Below, piece after piece: positions 8,490 to 18,857 of a stretch of DNA of 64,000 nt. The stretch lies in NCBI GenBank assembly GCA_022448365.1, contig JAKVCS010000004.1, forward strand, positions 430,856 through 494,855, in the 5' to 3' direction. Below the pieces are notes generated by a model. That model made no database searches and was not told the origin of the DNA. It was given only the letters and a program-made list of their open reading frames with translations. Both the position numbers and the translations under genes were made by a program. Each line of letters opens with the position of its first letter. The first letter of the stretch is position 1. The DNA comes from Saccharospirillaceae bacterium. Lineage in GTDB: Bacteria > Pseudomonadota > Gammaproteobacteria > Pseudomonadales > Oceanobacteraceae.

Positions 8490-9950
8490 ATGTGGAGAGA
8501 AATTAAGGTTCTGTTGATCGATGATGATGAACAGCGACGTCACGATCTGAAGGTCATTCTGGACTTCCTTGGGGAAGAGGCCATTGTGGCTCAGCCCAGC
8601 GATTGGCGCAGAGAAATTGAAGGTAAAGTAGAGGACAGCACGGAAATCAGTGCTGTTTTATTAGGTGACAGCAAAAGTATTCCTGTTGCCGATGTGATTG
8701 AAGCGTTGCTGACCTGGGACAAAGGTATTCCTATCTTATCAATAGGCACGGCGGTTCAGTCAGAATCTTTGCCTGAGAATATTCGCCGTGCTTTGTTAGC
8801 TTCGGTAGAGATGCCACCGAGTTACAATAAGCTATTAGATAGCTTGCATCGTTGTCAGGTGTACCGAGAGCAATATACTCACAATCGCAGTCGCGGTGAG
8901 CGCCGTGAAGTCCAGTTATTCCGAAGCCTGGTTGGTACCAGTCGTCAAATTCAGCACGTTCGCGAATTGATCATGCAGGTAGCGGATAAAGACGTTAGTG
9001 TCATGATTCAGGGTGACTCAGGTACAGGTAAAGAGGTTGTCGCACGTAATCTGCACTATCACTCTCACCGGCGTAATAAGCCATTTGTGCCGGTTAACTG
9101 CGGTGCCATTCCCGCGGAATTGTTAGAGAGCGAACTGTTCGGACATGAAAAGGGCGCTTTCACCGGTGCTATTAACAGCCGTCCCGGGCGCTTTGAAATG
9201 GCAGAAGGCGGCACATTATTCCTCGATGAAATTGGCGATATGCCGTTAAATATGCAGGTTAAAATTCTGCGTGTTTTACAAGAGCATACGTTTGAGCGGG
9301 TTGGTAGCAATAAAACGTTAAATGCTAATGTCCGTATTATTGCCGCAACGCATAAAAATCTGGAGAAGATGATTGAGGACGGTACTTTCCGTGAAGATTT
9401 GTATTATCGCCTCAATGTTTTCCCGATCGATATGCCGTCATTACGTGAGCGTGTTGAAGATCTACCGCTACTCCTGAATGAGCTGGTATCGCGTCTTGAA
9501 AACGAGAAGCGCGGCTCGATTCGTTTTAACTCCGCCGCCATTATGTCTCTTTGTCGCCATGACTGGCATGGTAACGTCCGTGAATTGGCGAATCTGGTTG
9601 AGCGTCTGGCTATATTGCATCCATACGGTGTCGTTGGTGTTAATGAGCTGCCAAAGAAATTCCGTCATGTTGATGAGGGTGATGAAGGTTTCTCCGTGCC
9701 TGCGGTTGCTGACGTAACCCAGACTGAAAATGGTTTGGCTGGCATCGACTCTCCGGCGCTATTACCGGTTAACGGTCTGGATCTGAAAGAGTATCTGTCA
9801 GATCTCGAGTGCTCTTTGATTCAACAAGCTCTTGACGATGCGAGTGGTGTTGTTGCCCGCGCGGCTGAAAAGCTGAATATCCGGCGCACGACATTGGTAG
9901 AGAAGATGCGTAAGTACAATATCTCCCGCAAAGAAAAAGACATTGCCTGA
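8490..9950 (+). CDS. fleQ: Flagellar master regulator FleQ/FlrA (sigma-54 activator)
   Basis: A 486-aa bacterial enhancer-binding protein at the top of the polar flagellar hierarchy. The N-terminal FleQ-type receiver fold (~1-130) lacks the phospho-acceptor Asp, as in FleQ. The AAA+ domain (~140-380) has a Walker A (GDSGTGKE), the sigma-54 contact loop GAFTGA, and the conserved LFRSLVG segment that forms the c-di-GMP site in FleQ. A Fis-type helix-turn-helix ends the protein ([16 protein letters not shown]). I chose ATG 8490 ([13 protein letters not shown], as in Pseudomonas FleQ) behind GGGAAGGAAAAGG, not the TTG at 8466. FlhG/FleN at 40823 is its expected antagonist. Confidence 0.95.
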   Translation: MWREIKVLLIDDDEQRRHDLKVILDFLGEEAIVAQPSDWRREIEGKVEDSTEISAVLLGDSKSIPVADVIEALLTWDKGIPILSIGTAVQSESLPENIRRALLASVEMPPSYNKLLDSLHRCQVYREQYTHNRSRGERREVQLFRSLVGTSRQIQHVRELIMQVADKDVSVMIQGDSGTGKEVVARNLHYHSHRRNKPFVPVNCGAIPAELLESELFGHEKGAFTGAINSRPGRFEMAEGGTLFLDEIGDMPLNMQVKILRVLQEHTFERVGSNKTLNANVRIIAATHKNLEKMIEDGTFREDLYYRLNVFPIDMPSLRERVEDLPLLLNELVSRLENEKRGSIRFNSAAIMSLCRHDWHGNVRELANLVERLAILHPYGVVGVNELPKKFRHVDEGDEGFSVPAVADVTQTENGLAGIDSPALLPVNGLDLKEYLSDLECSLIQQALDDASGVVARAAEKLNIRRTTLVEKMRKYNISRKEKDIA

Positions 9951-9975
9951 TGTTTTCTTTCTAAAGCGACCTTCG

Positions 9976-10002
9976 AAAAAGCCGGTTAATTCCGGCTTTT
10001 TT
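9976..10002 (+). terminator. Rho-independent terminator after fleQ
   Basis: AAAAAGCCGG-TTAATT-CCGGCTTTTTT is a strong stem with an A-tract before and a T-tract after. It separates fleQ from fleSR. Confidence 0.9.
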
Positions 10003-10064
10003 GTGTCCGAATGCTGTCTGAATTAATTATTTGACGCTAAACCTTTCGATTGGCGTAAAAAATA

Positions 10065-10080
10065 CGGCACGCTAATTGCT
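10065..10080 (+). promoter_or_regulatory. Sigma-54 promoter of fleSR
   Basis: CGGCACG-CTAA-TTGCT matches the -24/-12 consensus TGGCACG-N4-TTGCW except for the first base, with exact spacing, 57 bases before the fleS ATG. FleQ-dependent sigma-54 control of fleSR is established in Pseudomonas and Vibrio (flrBC). Confidence 0.85.
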
Positions 10081-10137
10081 GCCTCTCGACTATGGCAAAT
10101 TTTCTGTCGGATAACCGACAACCTGTGAGGAGTAAGT

Positions 10138-11355
10138 ATGGCGAATGCAGCTTTGCGCCAGGACACTGACGTTATTCCGTTGGGAGAACCTCAGCTTGAT
10201 CGTGCTGAATTAAAGCAGGCGTTTACTCTGTTTAATCAGATGTCGCAGCAACTGACAGACTCTTACGCCTTCCTTGAAGACAAGGTCGAGCAATTGAGTG
10301 GCGAGTTGGCGAATGTTTCTGCGCAGCGTATGCATGAGCTGGCCGAAAAGGAGCAATTGGCCGATCGTTTGGAGAGTCTCTTGCAGCTTCTTCCGGCCGG
10401 TGTGTTGGTATTGGATGAGAACGGTTTTGTGACTCAGGCTAATCCGGCAGCAGATGATCTTCTGCTGAAATCCAGTAAAAAGGCATCGCTCATCGGGCAG
10501 CGTTGGGTGCATTTAATTCAGCAGTGTTTTAAGCCTCAGAGTGACGATGGGCATGAGATCTCTTTGGTTGACGGTCGCAAGGTGAACTTGCGCATTGCAG
10601 CCATGGCAAATGATTGCGGGCAATTAATTGCGTTAACAGATATGACCGAAACCCGGGCGCTACAGTCTCAATTGAGTCAGCATGAGCGTCTTTCTGCGAT
10701 GGGAAAAATGGTCGCTTCACTGGCGCATCAAATTCGAACGCCGCTGGCTGCAGCGACTTTATATGCTGGGCATCTGGGCTCTGACACCTTGCAACCTGAT
10801 ATGCGTGTTCGTTTTGCCGGGAAGTTACAGGAGCGTCTGCAACATCTTGAAAATCAGGTTCGCGATATGCTGATTTTTGCTCGTGGTGAGGCTCCATTGA
10901 ATGACGAAATTTCCGTTGACGAACTGATTGAAGGCCTTAATTCGGCGATGGAAATTCAGCTGCAACAGTTCCAGGCCAGCTGCACGATAGATAATCAGGC
11001 CACTGGTTCTCTGTTCGTTTGCAACAAAGATGCCCTGATCAGCAGCCTGATGAATTTGGTAAATAATTCGCTCGAATCTGGCGAATACCCAATTGAAATT
11101 CTGATACGCATCACACGTTGTCGGCAAGGATTGCATATTCAGGTCATGGACAATGGTTCTGGCTTAAATGAATCGCAGAAGCAACAAATGATGGAGCCCT
11201 TTTATACCACCAAGAGCAACGGTACCGGTTTGGGTCTGGCCGTGGTTCAGGCGGTTGTGCATGCGCACAAAGGTGAGTTCCGGCTTGCAGACAGCGAGCT
11301 GGGTGGTTTGTCGGCTGAATTATCCATTCCGGTCGTTCGGGGATTACACGCTTAG
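10138..11355 (+). CDS. fleS: Flagellar sensor histidine kinase FleS/FlrB
   Basis: A 405-aa soluble kinase with no membrane segment. A coiled coil (~35-85) is followed by a PAS-like domain (~85-175). The dimerisation/phosphoacceptor region has the H-box LAHQIRTPL. The ATPase domain has the N-box NLVNNSLESG, G1 (DNGSG) and G2 (GTGLGLAVV). It phosphorylates FleR in the third tier of polar flagellar regulation. ATG follows GTGAGGAGTAAGT, and a sigma-54 promoter precedes it. The stop lies 19 bases before fleR. Confidence 0.94.
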   Translation: MANAALRQDTDVIPLGEPQLDRAELKQAFTLFNQMSQQLTDSYAFLEDKVEQLSGELANVSAQRMHELAEKEQLADRLESLLQLLPAGVLVLDENGFVTQANPAADDLLLKSSKKASLIGQRWVHLIQQCFKPQSDDGHEISLVDGRKVNLRIAAMANDCGQLIALTDMTETRALQSQLSQHERLSAMGKMVASLAHQIRTPLAAATLYAGHLGSDTLQPDMRVRFAGKLQERLQHLENQVRDMLIFARGEAPLNDEISVDELIEGLNSAMEIQLQQFQASCTIDNQATGSLFVCNKDALISSLMNLVNNSLESGEYPIEILIRITRCRQGLHIQVMDNGSGLNESQKQQMMEPFYTTKSNGTGLGLAVVQAVVHAHKGEFRLADSELGGLSAELSIPVVRGLHA

Positions 11356-11374
11356 GTCGTGGAGGAGAAATAAT

Positions 11375-12730
11375 ATGCGAATTTTAGTGGTAGAAGATGA
11401 TCCTCGTTTGCGCGAAGCGATTGTGGATACGTTGATGCTTAAAGGACACGATGTATCCGAAGCACCAAACGGTATTGAAGCGCTTGCTGTATTGACCAAC
11501 CAGGAAGTTGACCTGGTGTTGTCTGATATCAATATGCCTGGTATGGATGGCCTTGAACTTTTGGATAAGGTGAAACAGGCGCATCCATGGCTGCCCATCG
11601 TGTTAATGACGGCGTATGGCGACGTGGGGCAGGCAGTTAAAGCGATGCAGCGCGGCGCTAACGATTATTTGATGAAGCCCTTTGAGTTGGCGGAGTTGGA
11701 TGCATTGTTAAAACCATTCAGCGGCGAAGGCGACCAGACCGATGACTCTGAGCCGGTTTGTGAGGCATTGGCGTCACAGCAATTATTTCAGCTGGCTCAG
11801 CGAGTCGCTCAAACAGATTCGACCGTATTGATCAGTGGCGAAAGTGGTACCGGAAAAGAAGTACTGGCACGGTTTATTCATCAGAATTCTGAGCGCAAAA
11901 AACAGCCCTTTATTGCCATTAATTGTGCCGCTATCCCGGAAAATATGTTGGAAGCCATGCTGTTTGGTTATGAGAAAGGCGCATTTACCGGGGCATACAG
12001 TGCCAGTGCCGGTAAGTTTGAGCAGGCTGATGGCGGCACTATTTTACTCGATGAAATTACTGAAATGGATTTGGGTCTGCAGGCAAAGCTGTTGCGCGTT
12101 ATTCAGGAGCGGCAGGTCGAGCGATTAGGCGGTAAAAAAACCATTGATCTGGACGTCCGGATTATTGCTACCACGAACCGTGAACTGGCGGATTACGTGG
12201 CGGAAGGAAATTTTCGCGAAGATTTATACTACCGGTTAAGCGTTTTCCCATTGCAGTGGCTGCCGTTGCGTGAGCGTCAGGACGATATCTTGCCACTGGC
12301 GCGTCGTTTATTGGCGCATCATGCGGGGAAAATGAAGCGGCCAATGCCTCAGTTGCTCGCAGACGCAGAGCAAAAGCTATTATCTCACCCATGGCCGGGT
12401 AATGTTCGTGAGCTGGACAATACCATGCAGAGGGCATTAATCGTTCAGTCTGGACCGCAGCTGTTTGCGAACGATTTTATTCTGACGCCGGTACCTAAAA
12501 ACCGCCAGCTTCAACCCACCGCACCGGTGGAAGTAATGACGGTGAATGACGGTGAGTTAGGCAATGATTTAAAACATCGGGAAGTGGAACTGATTGTGAA
12601 GGCGCTGAAAGAGGAGCCGAGTCGTAAAGACGCTGCAGATCGATTGGGTATCAGCCCAAGAACCCTGCGTTATAAAGTGGCTAAGTTACGTGAGGACGGC
12701 ATTGATGTTGAATCGATGCTAACGGCATAA
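11375..12730 (+). CDS. fleR: Flagellar sigma-54 response regulator FleR/FlrC
   Basis: A 451-aa NtrC-family response regulator. The receiver domain has the acidic pocket EDD and the phospho-acceptor Asp51 (LSDINMPG). The AAA+ domain has Walker [10 protein letters not shown] and the sigma-54 loop GAFTGA. The C-terminal Fis-type helix-turn-helix is [17 protein letters not shown]. Activated by FleS, it drives late basal body and hook operons. I chose ATG 11375 behind the strong GGAGGAGAAA. A longer open frame starting at 11255 lies inside fleS and is rejected. Confidence 0.95.
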   Translation: MRILVVEDDPRLREAIVDTLMLKGHDVSEAPNGIEALAVLTNQEVDLVLSDINMPGMDGLELLDKVKQAHPWLPIVLMTAYGDVGQAVKAMQRGANDYLMKPFELAELDALLKPFSGEGDQTDDSEPVCEALASQQLFQLAQRVAQTDSTVLISGESGTGKEVLARFIHQNSERKKQPFIAINCAAIPENMLEAMLFGYEKGAFTGAYSASAGKFEQADGGTILLDEITEMDLGLQAKLLRVIQERQVERLGGKKTIDLDVRIIATTNRELADYVAEGNFREDLYYRLSVFPLQWLPLRERQDDILPLARRLLAHHAGKMKRPMPQLLADAEQKLLSHPWPGNVRELDNTMQRALIVQSGPQLFANDFILTPVPKNRQLQPTAPVEVMTVNDGELGNDLKHREVELIVKALKEEPSRKDAADRLGISPRTLRYKVAKLREDGIDVESMLTA

Positions 12731-12757
12731 TCTGAGAAATTTTCTGATCAGCAATCA

Positions 12758-12779
12758 GCCGGCATTCGCCGGCTTTTTT
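12758..12779 (+). terminator. Rho-independent terminator after fleR
   Basis: GCCGGC-ATTC-GCCGGC followed by six Ts, 27 bases after the fleR stop. Confidence 0.9.
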
Positions 12780-12826
12780 GTGTCTGTGATTTGGGATCAT
12801 CACGCCAACGGAAGTTTACTAGAACT

Positions 12827-12842
12827 TGGCAAGCTGTTTGCA
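12827..12842 (+). promoter_or_regulatory. Sigma-54 promoter of the fliEFGHIJ operon
   Basis: TGGCAAG-CTGT-TTGCA differs from the -24/-12 consensus at one position, with exact spacing. It lies ~92 bases upstream of the fliE ATG and just after the fleR terminator. Confidence 0.85.
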
Positions 12843-12934
12843 AAGTAGGATGAATAGTTGAAAAAATGACGCCTCTACTAGAGAAATGCGTCAGTAAACG
12901 GTTTGGCTCACCAGAGGCCTGTGAGGTAGAAAAA

Positions 12935-13318
12935 ATGGTTAATAATCGCGTAGATGTAAATGCCGTATTAATGCAAATGCGTCAGGTTAAGGATCAGATC
13001 CGTTCGAATCACGACAACCCGGCAAGCCAGATCGATAAGCTGCGGCCACAGCAAGTTCAGGACGCCACTGAGTCTGCTCGTGGTGACAATACCGTCCCGG
13101 ATTTTCAGGCGATGCTGAAAAATGCGGTGGATACCGTTAACAGCAATCAAAAAACCTCCAGTGACCTTCAGAAACGTTTTGAGATGGGCGACCCGAGTGT
13201 GGACCTTCCTGAAGTGATGGTTGCGATGCAAAAGTCGTCAGTTTCTTTTCAGGCAATGACACAAGTGCGTAATAAGCTGGTTGAAGCTTATAAAGACGTT
13301 ATGAATATGCCGGTGTAA
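12935..13318 (+). CDS. fliE: Flagellar hook-basal body protein FliE
   Basis: A 127-aa export-gate/rod junction protein linking the MS ring to the proximal rod. The C-terminal family block ([35 protein letters not shown]) is clear. I chose ATG 12935 (MVNNRVDVN) behind GTGAGGTAGA. The upstream in-frame ATG at 12866 would add a 23-residue cysteine-containing extension unlike the family and lies within the leader. First gene of the operon; fliF begins 13 bases later. Confidence 0.93.
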   Translation: MVNNRVDVNAVLMQMRQVKDQIRSNHDNPASQIDKLRPQQVQDATESARGDNTVPDFQAMLKNAVDTVNSNQKTSSDLQKRFEMGDPSVDLPEVMVAMQKSSVSFQAMTQVRNKLVEAYKDVMNMPV

Positions 13319-13331
13319 GCAGGTTTAAATC

Positions 13332-15044
13332 ATGGAAAACGCACCCGTTCAACAAGCCAGTGTTGCCGAACAGCAGCAAGCCAATGATCCGGATTTACCG
13401 GCGCAGACTGGGGCACCCAATTCAGATGAAGGAGCGCATCCTGTTCTGGCTGGCTTTAACCGTTTAACCATTGTCCGCCAGGCAGGTGTTATTGCGGGTA
13501 TTGCGCTGGTGGTTGCGTTGGCTATCGCTATTATGATCTGGTCGCAAGACCCAACCTATAAACCATTAATCACTCGCTTGCAGGATCACAACGCTCAGGA
13601 AATTGTCGAAGTATTACAACGCGAGGGCATTCCATTTGAGATTGATCCCGGTTCACAAATACTAATGGTTCAAGCTGGTGACTTGCATCAGGCACGGATG
13701 GCGCTGGCCTCAGCCAGTCTTATTGACGATAAAACCGTAGGCCTGGAAGTGCTTGATAAAGACAGTACTCTGGGAACCAGCCAATTTATTGAGAATGCGC
13801 GCTATCGCCGTGGCCTGGAGGGTGAGCTGGCACGGACCATCACTGCAGTAAAACCGGTGCGTAATGCCAGGGTGCATCTGGCGTTACCAAAACAATCAGT
13901 ATTTGTTCGCGATCAACGTAAACCAAGAGCGTCCGTTTTTATCGAGGTATACCCGGGGCGGGGCTTATCGAAGCAGCAAGTTGAGGCGATCGTTAACCTG
14001 GTTGCTTCCAGTGTTGCTGCAATGGATAAAACTGATGTTTCCGTTGTTGATCAGCACGGTAATTTATTATCTAAAGAAGATGAGCAGACCGGTGAAATTC
14101 TGGCAACAAAACAGCTGGAATATACTGAAAAGGTAGAGAACTCTATTAACCAGGCGGTGAATAACATTTTACGTCCGGTATTGGGAACGGAAAATTACAA
14201 AGCTGAAGTATCGGCTGATGTAGACTTTACTGTGCAGGAACAAACGGAAGAATTGTATAACCCTGATTTGATTGCACTGCGCAGTGAACAATTAATCGAC
14301 GAGGAAAACGCGGGTAAACAAAACGGTGGTATACCGGGAGCGTTGTCTAATCAACCGCCAGTGGATGCCGCGGCTCCTGAACAGGCGGCCGGCGGAGCGG
14401 GTGCTGGTGGCGCTGTTAACCGTCGCTCTGAAGCAACCCGTAATTATGAGGTTGATCGTACTCTGAGCTTTAAACAGCATCAGGTTGGTCGTATCCGACG
14501 CTTAACCGTTGCCGTTGTGGTAAATGATCGTGAAGCCCTGAATGCCGATGGTGACACCGTTTATGTTCCATGGCAGGAAGCCGATCTGCAGCGCCTTGAA
14601 GTATTGGTGAAGGATGCGGTTGGCTTTAATGCAGCACGGGGCGACAGCGTAAACGTGGTTAATTCAGCCTTTGTAGGAGGTGGTGAATTATCACTCGGTG
14701 ATCCGGATTTTTGGACACAGCCATGGTTCTGGGAAATCATGAAACAAATTCTGGCCGGGTTCTTTATTCTGGTGCTGATTTTCGGTGTGATCCGGCCAAC
14801 GATTAAGAGTATTGCTAATCGCGGTAAAGAAGAAGAGCAGCTCAGCTTGCTGGAAGAACTGGAAGATGCTGAAGCTGGCCTCGATGAAGAAAAAGTTACT
14901 TTGTCCGGTATGGATGAATACCTGTTACCCGGCGCATCAGAAAGTTTTGAACGACAGCTTGATGCATTAAAAGGTCTGATTGCTGAAGATCCGGCACGGG
15001 TGGCACAAGTCGTAATTAAATGGGTGAATGAAGGCGATGCCTGA
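13332..15044 (+). CDS. fliF: Flagellar MS-ring protein FliF
   Basis: A 570-aa inner-membrane ring protein and assembly platform of the basal body. The first transmembrane segment lies at ~55-75 (GVIAGIALVVALAIAIMIW). YscJ/FliF ring-building domains follow (~80-310), then a flexible proline/alanine/glycine stretch (~335-365), a second transmembrane segment (~473-493), and a C-terminal FliG-binding tail ending in WVNEGDA. The 3' end overlaps the fliG start, indicating translational coupling. Confidence 0.96.
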   Translation: MENAPVQQASVAEQQQANDPDLPAQTGAPNSDEGAHPVLAGFNRLTIVRQAGVIAGIALVVALAIAIMIWSQDPTYKPLITRLQDHNAQEIVEVLQREGIPFEIDPGSQILMVQAGDLHQARMALASASLIDDKTVGLEVLDKDSTLGTSQFIENARYRRGLEGELARTITAVKPVRNARVHLALPKQSVFVRDQRKPRASVFIEVYPGRGLSKQQVEAIVNLVASSVAAMDKTDVSVVDQHGNLLSKEDEQTGEILATKQLEYTEKVENSINQAVNNILRPVLGTENYKAEVSADVDFTVQEQTEELYNPDLIALRSEQLIDEENAGKQNGGIPGALSNQPPVDAAAPEQAAGGAGAGGAVNRRSEATRNYEVDRTLSFKQHQVGRIRRLTVAVVVNDREALNADGDTVYVPWQEADLQRLEVLVKDAVGFNAARGDSVNVVNSAFVGGGELSLGDPDFWTQPWFWEIMKQILAGFFILVLIFGVIRPTIKSIANRGKEEEQLSLLEELEDAEAGLDEEKVTLSGMDEYLLPGASESFERQLDALKGLIAEDPARVAQVVIKWVNEGDA

Positions 15045-16074
15045 AGATAATACACCAGCAGCCACTGATGACAGCTCAATGACAAGTCTGAGTCGGGTTG
15101 AACGTGCCGCCGTTCTGCTAATGACTCTGGGCGAAAAGGATGCTGCAGAAATCCTGAAACACATGGGGCCAAAAGAAGTGCAGAAAGTGGGCACTACTAT
15201 GGCAACACTGACCAGTGTTAATCAGGGACAGGTTGAAGGTGTGGTTGCTGAGTTTCTCGAGTCCGTCAGTGGTCAGACCGGAATGGGCTTAGGTTCTGAC
15301 GACTATATCCGCAGTATGCTGACTCAGGCACTGGGTTCGGATAAGGCTGGCGCTTTAATTGACCGGATTTTATTGGGTGGCAACACCACTGGGTTGGATT
15401 CTCTGAAATGGATGGAGCCACGTCAGGTTTCAGACTTAATTCGTCATGAGCATCCGCAGATTCAGGCGATTGTGGTGTCGTATCTCGATTCTGATCAGTC
15501 TGCCGAAGTGTTATCGAATTTTGACGAAAAAGTGCGTCTCGATATTGTTATGCGGGTGGCTGCACTGGAAGCGGTACAGCCGGCTGCACTGCAGGAACTG
15601 AACGATATTCTCGAGCGTCAGTTCACTGGTAATGCGGGTGGTCAGACAACGTCGATGGGCGGCGTTAAGGTGGCGGCTAACATCGTTAACATGGTTGATA
15701 GCGCGATTGCCAACGACCTGCTTGAGCAGATTAAAGAGGTGGATGAAGATCTGGGTACACAAATTCAGGATCTGATGTTTGTCTTTGACAATCTGGTGGA
15801 TGTCGATGACCGTGGCATTCAGGCGCTGATGCGTGAAGTTTCTACCGATCTGTTGGTGGTCGCCCTGAAAGGAGCCGACCCGGAAGTTCAGGAAAAAATC
15901 TTCAAGAATATGTCAAAACGTGCAGCAGAATTGCTGCGTGATGATCTGGAGGCGAAAGGCCCGGTTAAAGTCAGTGAGGTTGAAGGCGCCCAGAAAGAAA
16001 TTCTCACCATTGCCCGTCGGTTGGCCGATGCCGGTGAGATCGTATTGGGTGGTGGTGGCGAGGCCATGATGTAG
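15028..16074 (+). CDS. fliG: Flagellar motor switch protein FliG
   Basis: A 348-aa C-ring rotor protein that transmits torque from the stator and sets rotation sense. N-terminal FliF-binding (ERAAVLLMTLGEKDAAEIL), middle (MEPRQVSDLIRHEHPQ, the EHPQ motif) and C-terminal torque domain with charged helix (DDRGIQALMREVSTDLL) are all present. Two in-frame ATGs, 15028 and 15037, both lie within the end of fliF. I list the longer form, and the second (MPEDNTP) is equally possible. One base separates the stop from fliH. Confidence 0.95.
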   Translation: MKAMPEDNTPAATDDSSMTSLSRVERAAVLLMTLGEKDAAEILKHMGPKEVQKVGTTMATLTSVNQGQVEGVVAEFLESVSGQTGMGLGSDDYIRSMLTQALGSDKAGALIDRILLGGNTTGLDSLKWMEPRQVSDLIRHEHPQIQAIVVSYLDSDQSAEVLSNFDEKVRLDIVMRVAALEAVQPAALQELNDILERQFTGNAGGQTTSMGGVKVAANIVNMVDSAIANDLLEQIKEVDEDLGTQIQDLMFVFDNLVDVDDRGIQALMREVSTDLLVVALKGADPEVQEKIFKNMSKRAAELLRDDLEAKGPVKVSEVEGAQKEILTIARRLADAGEIVLGGGGEAMM

Positions 16075-16075
16075 C

Positions 16076-16951
16076 ATGACTGAGTTACGCCAGAACAATC
16101 ACTCTCATCCGATTGCCAAAGATGAAGTTAAAGAAGAAGTCAAGCCCTGGCGATTACCGTTCTGGACGGATAAGCCCGCCTGGCTGGTTGAAAAAGAAGA
16201 AAAAGAGCAACAGCAAAAAGAACAGCCGCAAGCCGATCCGCAACCAGAATCTTTTCCGATGCCAACCGCAGAAGAACTGGAGAATATTCGCCGTGATGCT
16301 TACAACGCGGGTTTGGAACAAGGGCTGGTCGAAGGCCGTCAACAAGGCGAAAAACAGGGCTACGAAGATGGCTTCTCTCAGGGCTTAGATGAAGGGCGTG
16401 TCAAAGGCGAACAGGAAGGACGTCAACGCGGGTTTGAAAGCGGCGAGGCTGAGGGTCTTGAGCAAGGGCAGCAACAAATCCAGCAGGCTTGCGAGCATTT
16501 AAACCGGACCAACCAACACCTGCAAGCCAGTGTTATTGAACGTGATCAGCAATTGCCTGTTGTTGTTTGTGAAATGATTCGTAATTTATCCTCTCAGGTT
16601 GTGAAACACGAGCTGTCGTTAGGCAATCAGGCGATGGAGCAATTTATCCGTGATGCGTTGCATGAATTACCCGGCAGTAGCCAATCAATAAACGTGTATT
16701 TAAATAGCGCAGATTTAAGCTATCTGGATCGTGCGGGTTTTGATACAGAAACAATGCACTTCTATTCAGATCCGGATTTGGCTGGCGGTGATTGTCGCAT
16801 CGAGACCGAGCAGACGTTAATCGAATACTCGGTATCTGAAAAACTCAACACCGAACTTTCGGCATTTATTCCAAAATTACTCAAAGCGGCCGAAAATTCC
16901 GAGACGGATGTGAATCTCGATAATCCAATGGCACCACCTCATGCTGAGTGA
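16076..16951 (+). CDS. fliH: Flagellar export apparatus regulator FliH
   Basis: A 291-aa peripheral protein that binds and restrains the FliI ATPase. The central part (~78-140) is a run of glycine-spaced, Gln/Glu-rich GxxxG-type repeats (for example [19 protein letters not shown]), the hallmark of FliH. A C-terminal V-ATPase E-subunit-like domain follows (~160-270). The 3' end overlaps fliI by 11 bases. Confidence 0.92.
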   Translation: MTELRQNNHSHPIAKDEVKEEVKPWRLPFWTDKPAWLVEKEEKEQQQKEQPQADPQPESFPMPTAEELENIRRDAYNAGLEQGLVEGRQQGEKQGYEDGFSQGLDEGRVKGEQEGRQRGFESGEAEGLEQGQQQIQQACEHLNRTNQHLQASVIERDQQLPVVVCEMIRNLSSQVVKHELSLGNQAMEQFIRDALHELPGSSQSINVYLNSADLSYLDRAGFDTETMHFYSDPDLAGGDCRIETEQTLIEYSVSEKLNTELSAFIPKLLKAAENSETDVNLDNPMAPPHAE

Positions 16952-18278
16952 TCACTGGCTTGGGTTAAAGCCTGAAGCAGATCGCTATCGTCCTCGAGTT
17001 GCGGGCCGTTTAATCCGCATGGTCGGTTTAACCCTTGAAGCGTTGGGACTGAATGTAAAAGTAGGTGATCGCTGCATGGTACAGCGAGATGGTGGAGAAG
17101 ATGTCGAAGCAGAGGTGGTTGGCTTTGATCAGGATCGTATTTTTTTGATGCCAATTGAGCAGGTTGAAGGCCTGCGTCCGGGCGCCAGAGTCTGGCCACT
17201 GCATGGCAGTTCCGATGTACCAGTCGGTTTTGGTCTGCTGGGTCGCGTCGTTGATGGCACTGGTCGACCACTGGATGTACACGGCCCGATTGAAGAACCG
17301 CAGCCAGGCAGTTTGCAGGGACGAATTATCAATCCACTTCATCGTGATCCTATCCGCACGCCACTGGACGTTGGCATTCGCGCCATTAATAGCATGCTGA
17401 CGGTCGGGCGTGGACAGCGTATCGGTTTATTTGCCGGCAGTGGTGTGGGTAAGTCGGTGTTGCTGGGGATGATGACGCGCTTTACTGAGGCTGACATTAT
17501 TGTTGTTGGCTTAATTGGTGAACGAGGCCGGGAAGTAAAAGAGTTTATTGATGAAATTCTGGGCGAGGAGGGACTGAAACGTTCGGTTGTGGTTGCCTCA
17601 CCAGCAGATGATTCGCCGTTAATGCGTTTACGTGCTGCCCAGTATTGTACTTCCGTCGCTGAATATTTTCGCGACCAGGGCCAGAATATTTTACTGCTAA
17701 TGGACTCGTTAACACGATATGCCCAGGCACAGCGTGAAATTGCCTTGGCGGTCGGAGAGCCGCCAGCTACAAAAGGATATCCGCCTTCTGTTTTTAATAA
17801 GTTGCCCAAGTTGGTTGAACGCACTGGTAATGGTCCTGCTGGTGGTGGTTCTATTACGGCGTTTTATACCGTCCTGAGCGAGGGTGATGATATGCAGGAT
17901 CCTATCGCCGATGCCAGTCGTGCAATTCTCGATGGTCATATTGTGTTATCCCGCGCATTGGCAGAAGAGGGTCATTATCCAGCAATTGATGTTGAAGCAT
18001 CAGTCAGCCGGGTGATGCCACAAATCGTCGATCAGGATTGGCTGCAAAAAGCCCAGTTGTGCAAGCACCTGATGTCGCATTATCGTCAGAATCAGGATCT
18101 GGTGAGTGTTGGTGCTTATCAGGCTGGCAGCGACCCGGTACTGGATGCTGCTATGGATCGCATGCCAGCGATTAAAGCGATGTTGAGGCAGCAATTGCAG
18201 GAGGGGTCATCATTGCAGGAGAGTTACGATCAATTGCAGTCACTGTTCCCTGATCCGGGCGCTCAGCAAGAGGCTTAA
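16941..18278 (+). CDS. fliI: Flagellum-specific export ATPase FliI
   Basis: A 445-aa F1-beta-like ATPase that drives substrate unloading at the export gate. Walker [12 protein letters not shown] (~158-168), Walker [11 protein letters not shown] and the family block [14 protein letters not shown] are intact. ATG 16941 lies inside the end of fliH, a translationally coupled arrangement. Normal length. Confidence 0.96.
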   Translation: MLSDHWLGLKPEADRYRPRVAGRLIRMVGLTLEALGLNVKVGDRCMVQRDGGEDVEAEVVGFDQDRIFLMPIEQVEGLRPGARVWPLHGSSDVPVGFGLLGRVVDGTGRPLDVHGPIEEPQPGSLQGRIINPLHRDPIRTPLDVGIRAINSMLTVGRGQRIGLFAGSGVGKSVLLGMMTRFTEADIIVVGLIGERGREVKEFIDEILGEEGLKRSVVVASPADDSPLMRLRAAQYCTSVAEYFRDQGQNILLLMDSLTRYAQAQREIALAVGEPPATKGYPPSVFNKLPKLVERTGNGPAGGGSITAFYTVLSEGDDMQDPIADASRAILDGHIVLSRALAEEGHYPAIDVEASVSRVMPQIVDQDWLQKAQLCKHLMSHYRQNQDLVSVGAYQAGSDPVLDAAMDRMPAIKAMLRQQLQEGSSLQESYDQLQSLFPDPGAQQEA

Positions 18279-18280
18279 AT

Positions 18281-18736
18281 ATGCAACGCCACCCGAGAGC
18301 CAAGCGCTTGCAGGTCATTGTTGATTTAACAGAAAAATCCGAGCAGCAGGCATTGGCTGAATGGGGGAAATTACAACAAAAACTGCAACAGGAAGAAGCC
18401 CAGAAAGCGCAGTTGGACAGCTATATCAGCGAATACCAAAAAGGAATTTCCATGCCCTCAACACGTCAACTCCGTGGCGGATCAATACAGAATGCACTGG
18501 GATTTATTGGTCAGATTAAACAAGCCCTGTTACAGCAAAATGAGCAGTTAAGTCTGACACGGCAGCAGGTTGATCAGGCGAAAAAAGTGTATATGGAGCA
18601 ACACGGTAAGGTAAAAGCATTATGTGGGCTACAGGATAAATTAAATGCGGAGTTTGATGCCCAGCAAGATAAACAAGCCCAGCGTGTTGCTGATGAGTGG
18701 GCTAATCGAAAAGCATTTCTATGTCATAAAAAATAA
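18281..18736 (+). CDS. fliJ: Flagellar export chaperone FliJ
   Basis: A 151-aa protein made almost entirely of charged, glutamine-rich coiled-coil helices, the FliJ pattern (EKSEQQALAEWGKLQQKL). It bridges the FliI ring and FlhA and escorts export substrates. Two bases follow fliI. It is the last gene of the fliE operon; in this genome a chemosensory cassette, not fliK, follows. Confidence 0.88.
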   Translation: MQRHPRAKRLQVIVDLTEKSEQQALAEWGKLQQKLQQEEAQKAQLDSYISEYQKGISMPSTRQLRGGSIQNALGFIGQIKQALLQQNEQLSLTRQQVDQAKKVYMEQHGKVKALCGLQDKLNAEFDAQQDKQAQRVADEWANRKAFLCHKK

Positions 18737-18857
18737 TCTGTACAAACGTTCATATTATCTTCCCTTCTTAAATTTAAAAAAATGCTGCAAAGTTTATTAG
18801 CAGCTTCGTAAACGACGTCTAATCTTAATCGTGAGAAGAGAGAGATAGGTGTCCTTC

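Noticed and set aside
11255-11374. N-terminal extension of fleR back to 11255
   Set aside because: It lies inside fleS in another frame; the receiver domain starts at ATG 11375 behind a strong ribosome site.
14561-15172. 203-aa minus-strand ORF over fliF/fliG
   Set aside because: Antisense shadow of well-conserved genes; Ser/Arg-rich composition, no domain.
17339-17824. 161-aa minus-strand ORF over fliI
   Set aside because: Antisense shadow of the highly conserved ATPase core.
18737-18857. Sigma-28 or sigma-54 promoter before the first chemosensory cassette
   Set aside because: An AAAGTTT sequence is present near 18790, but no GCCGATAA-like -10 at the right distance and no GG-N10-GC element.
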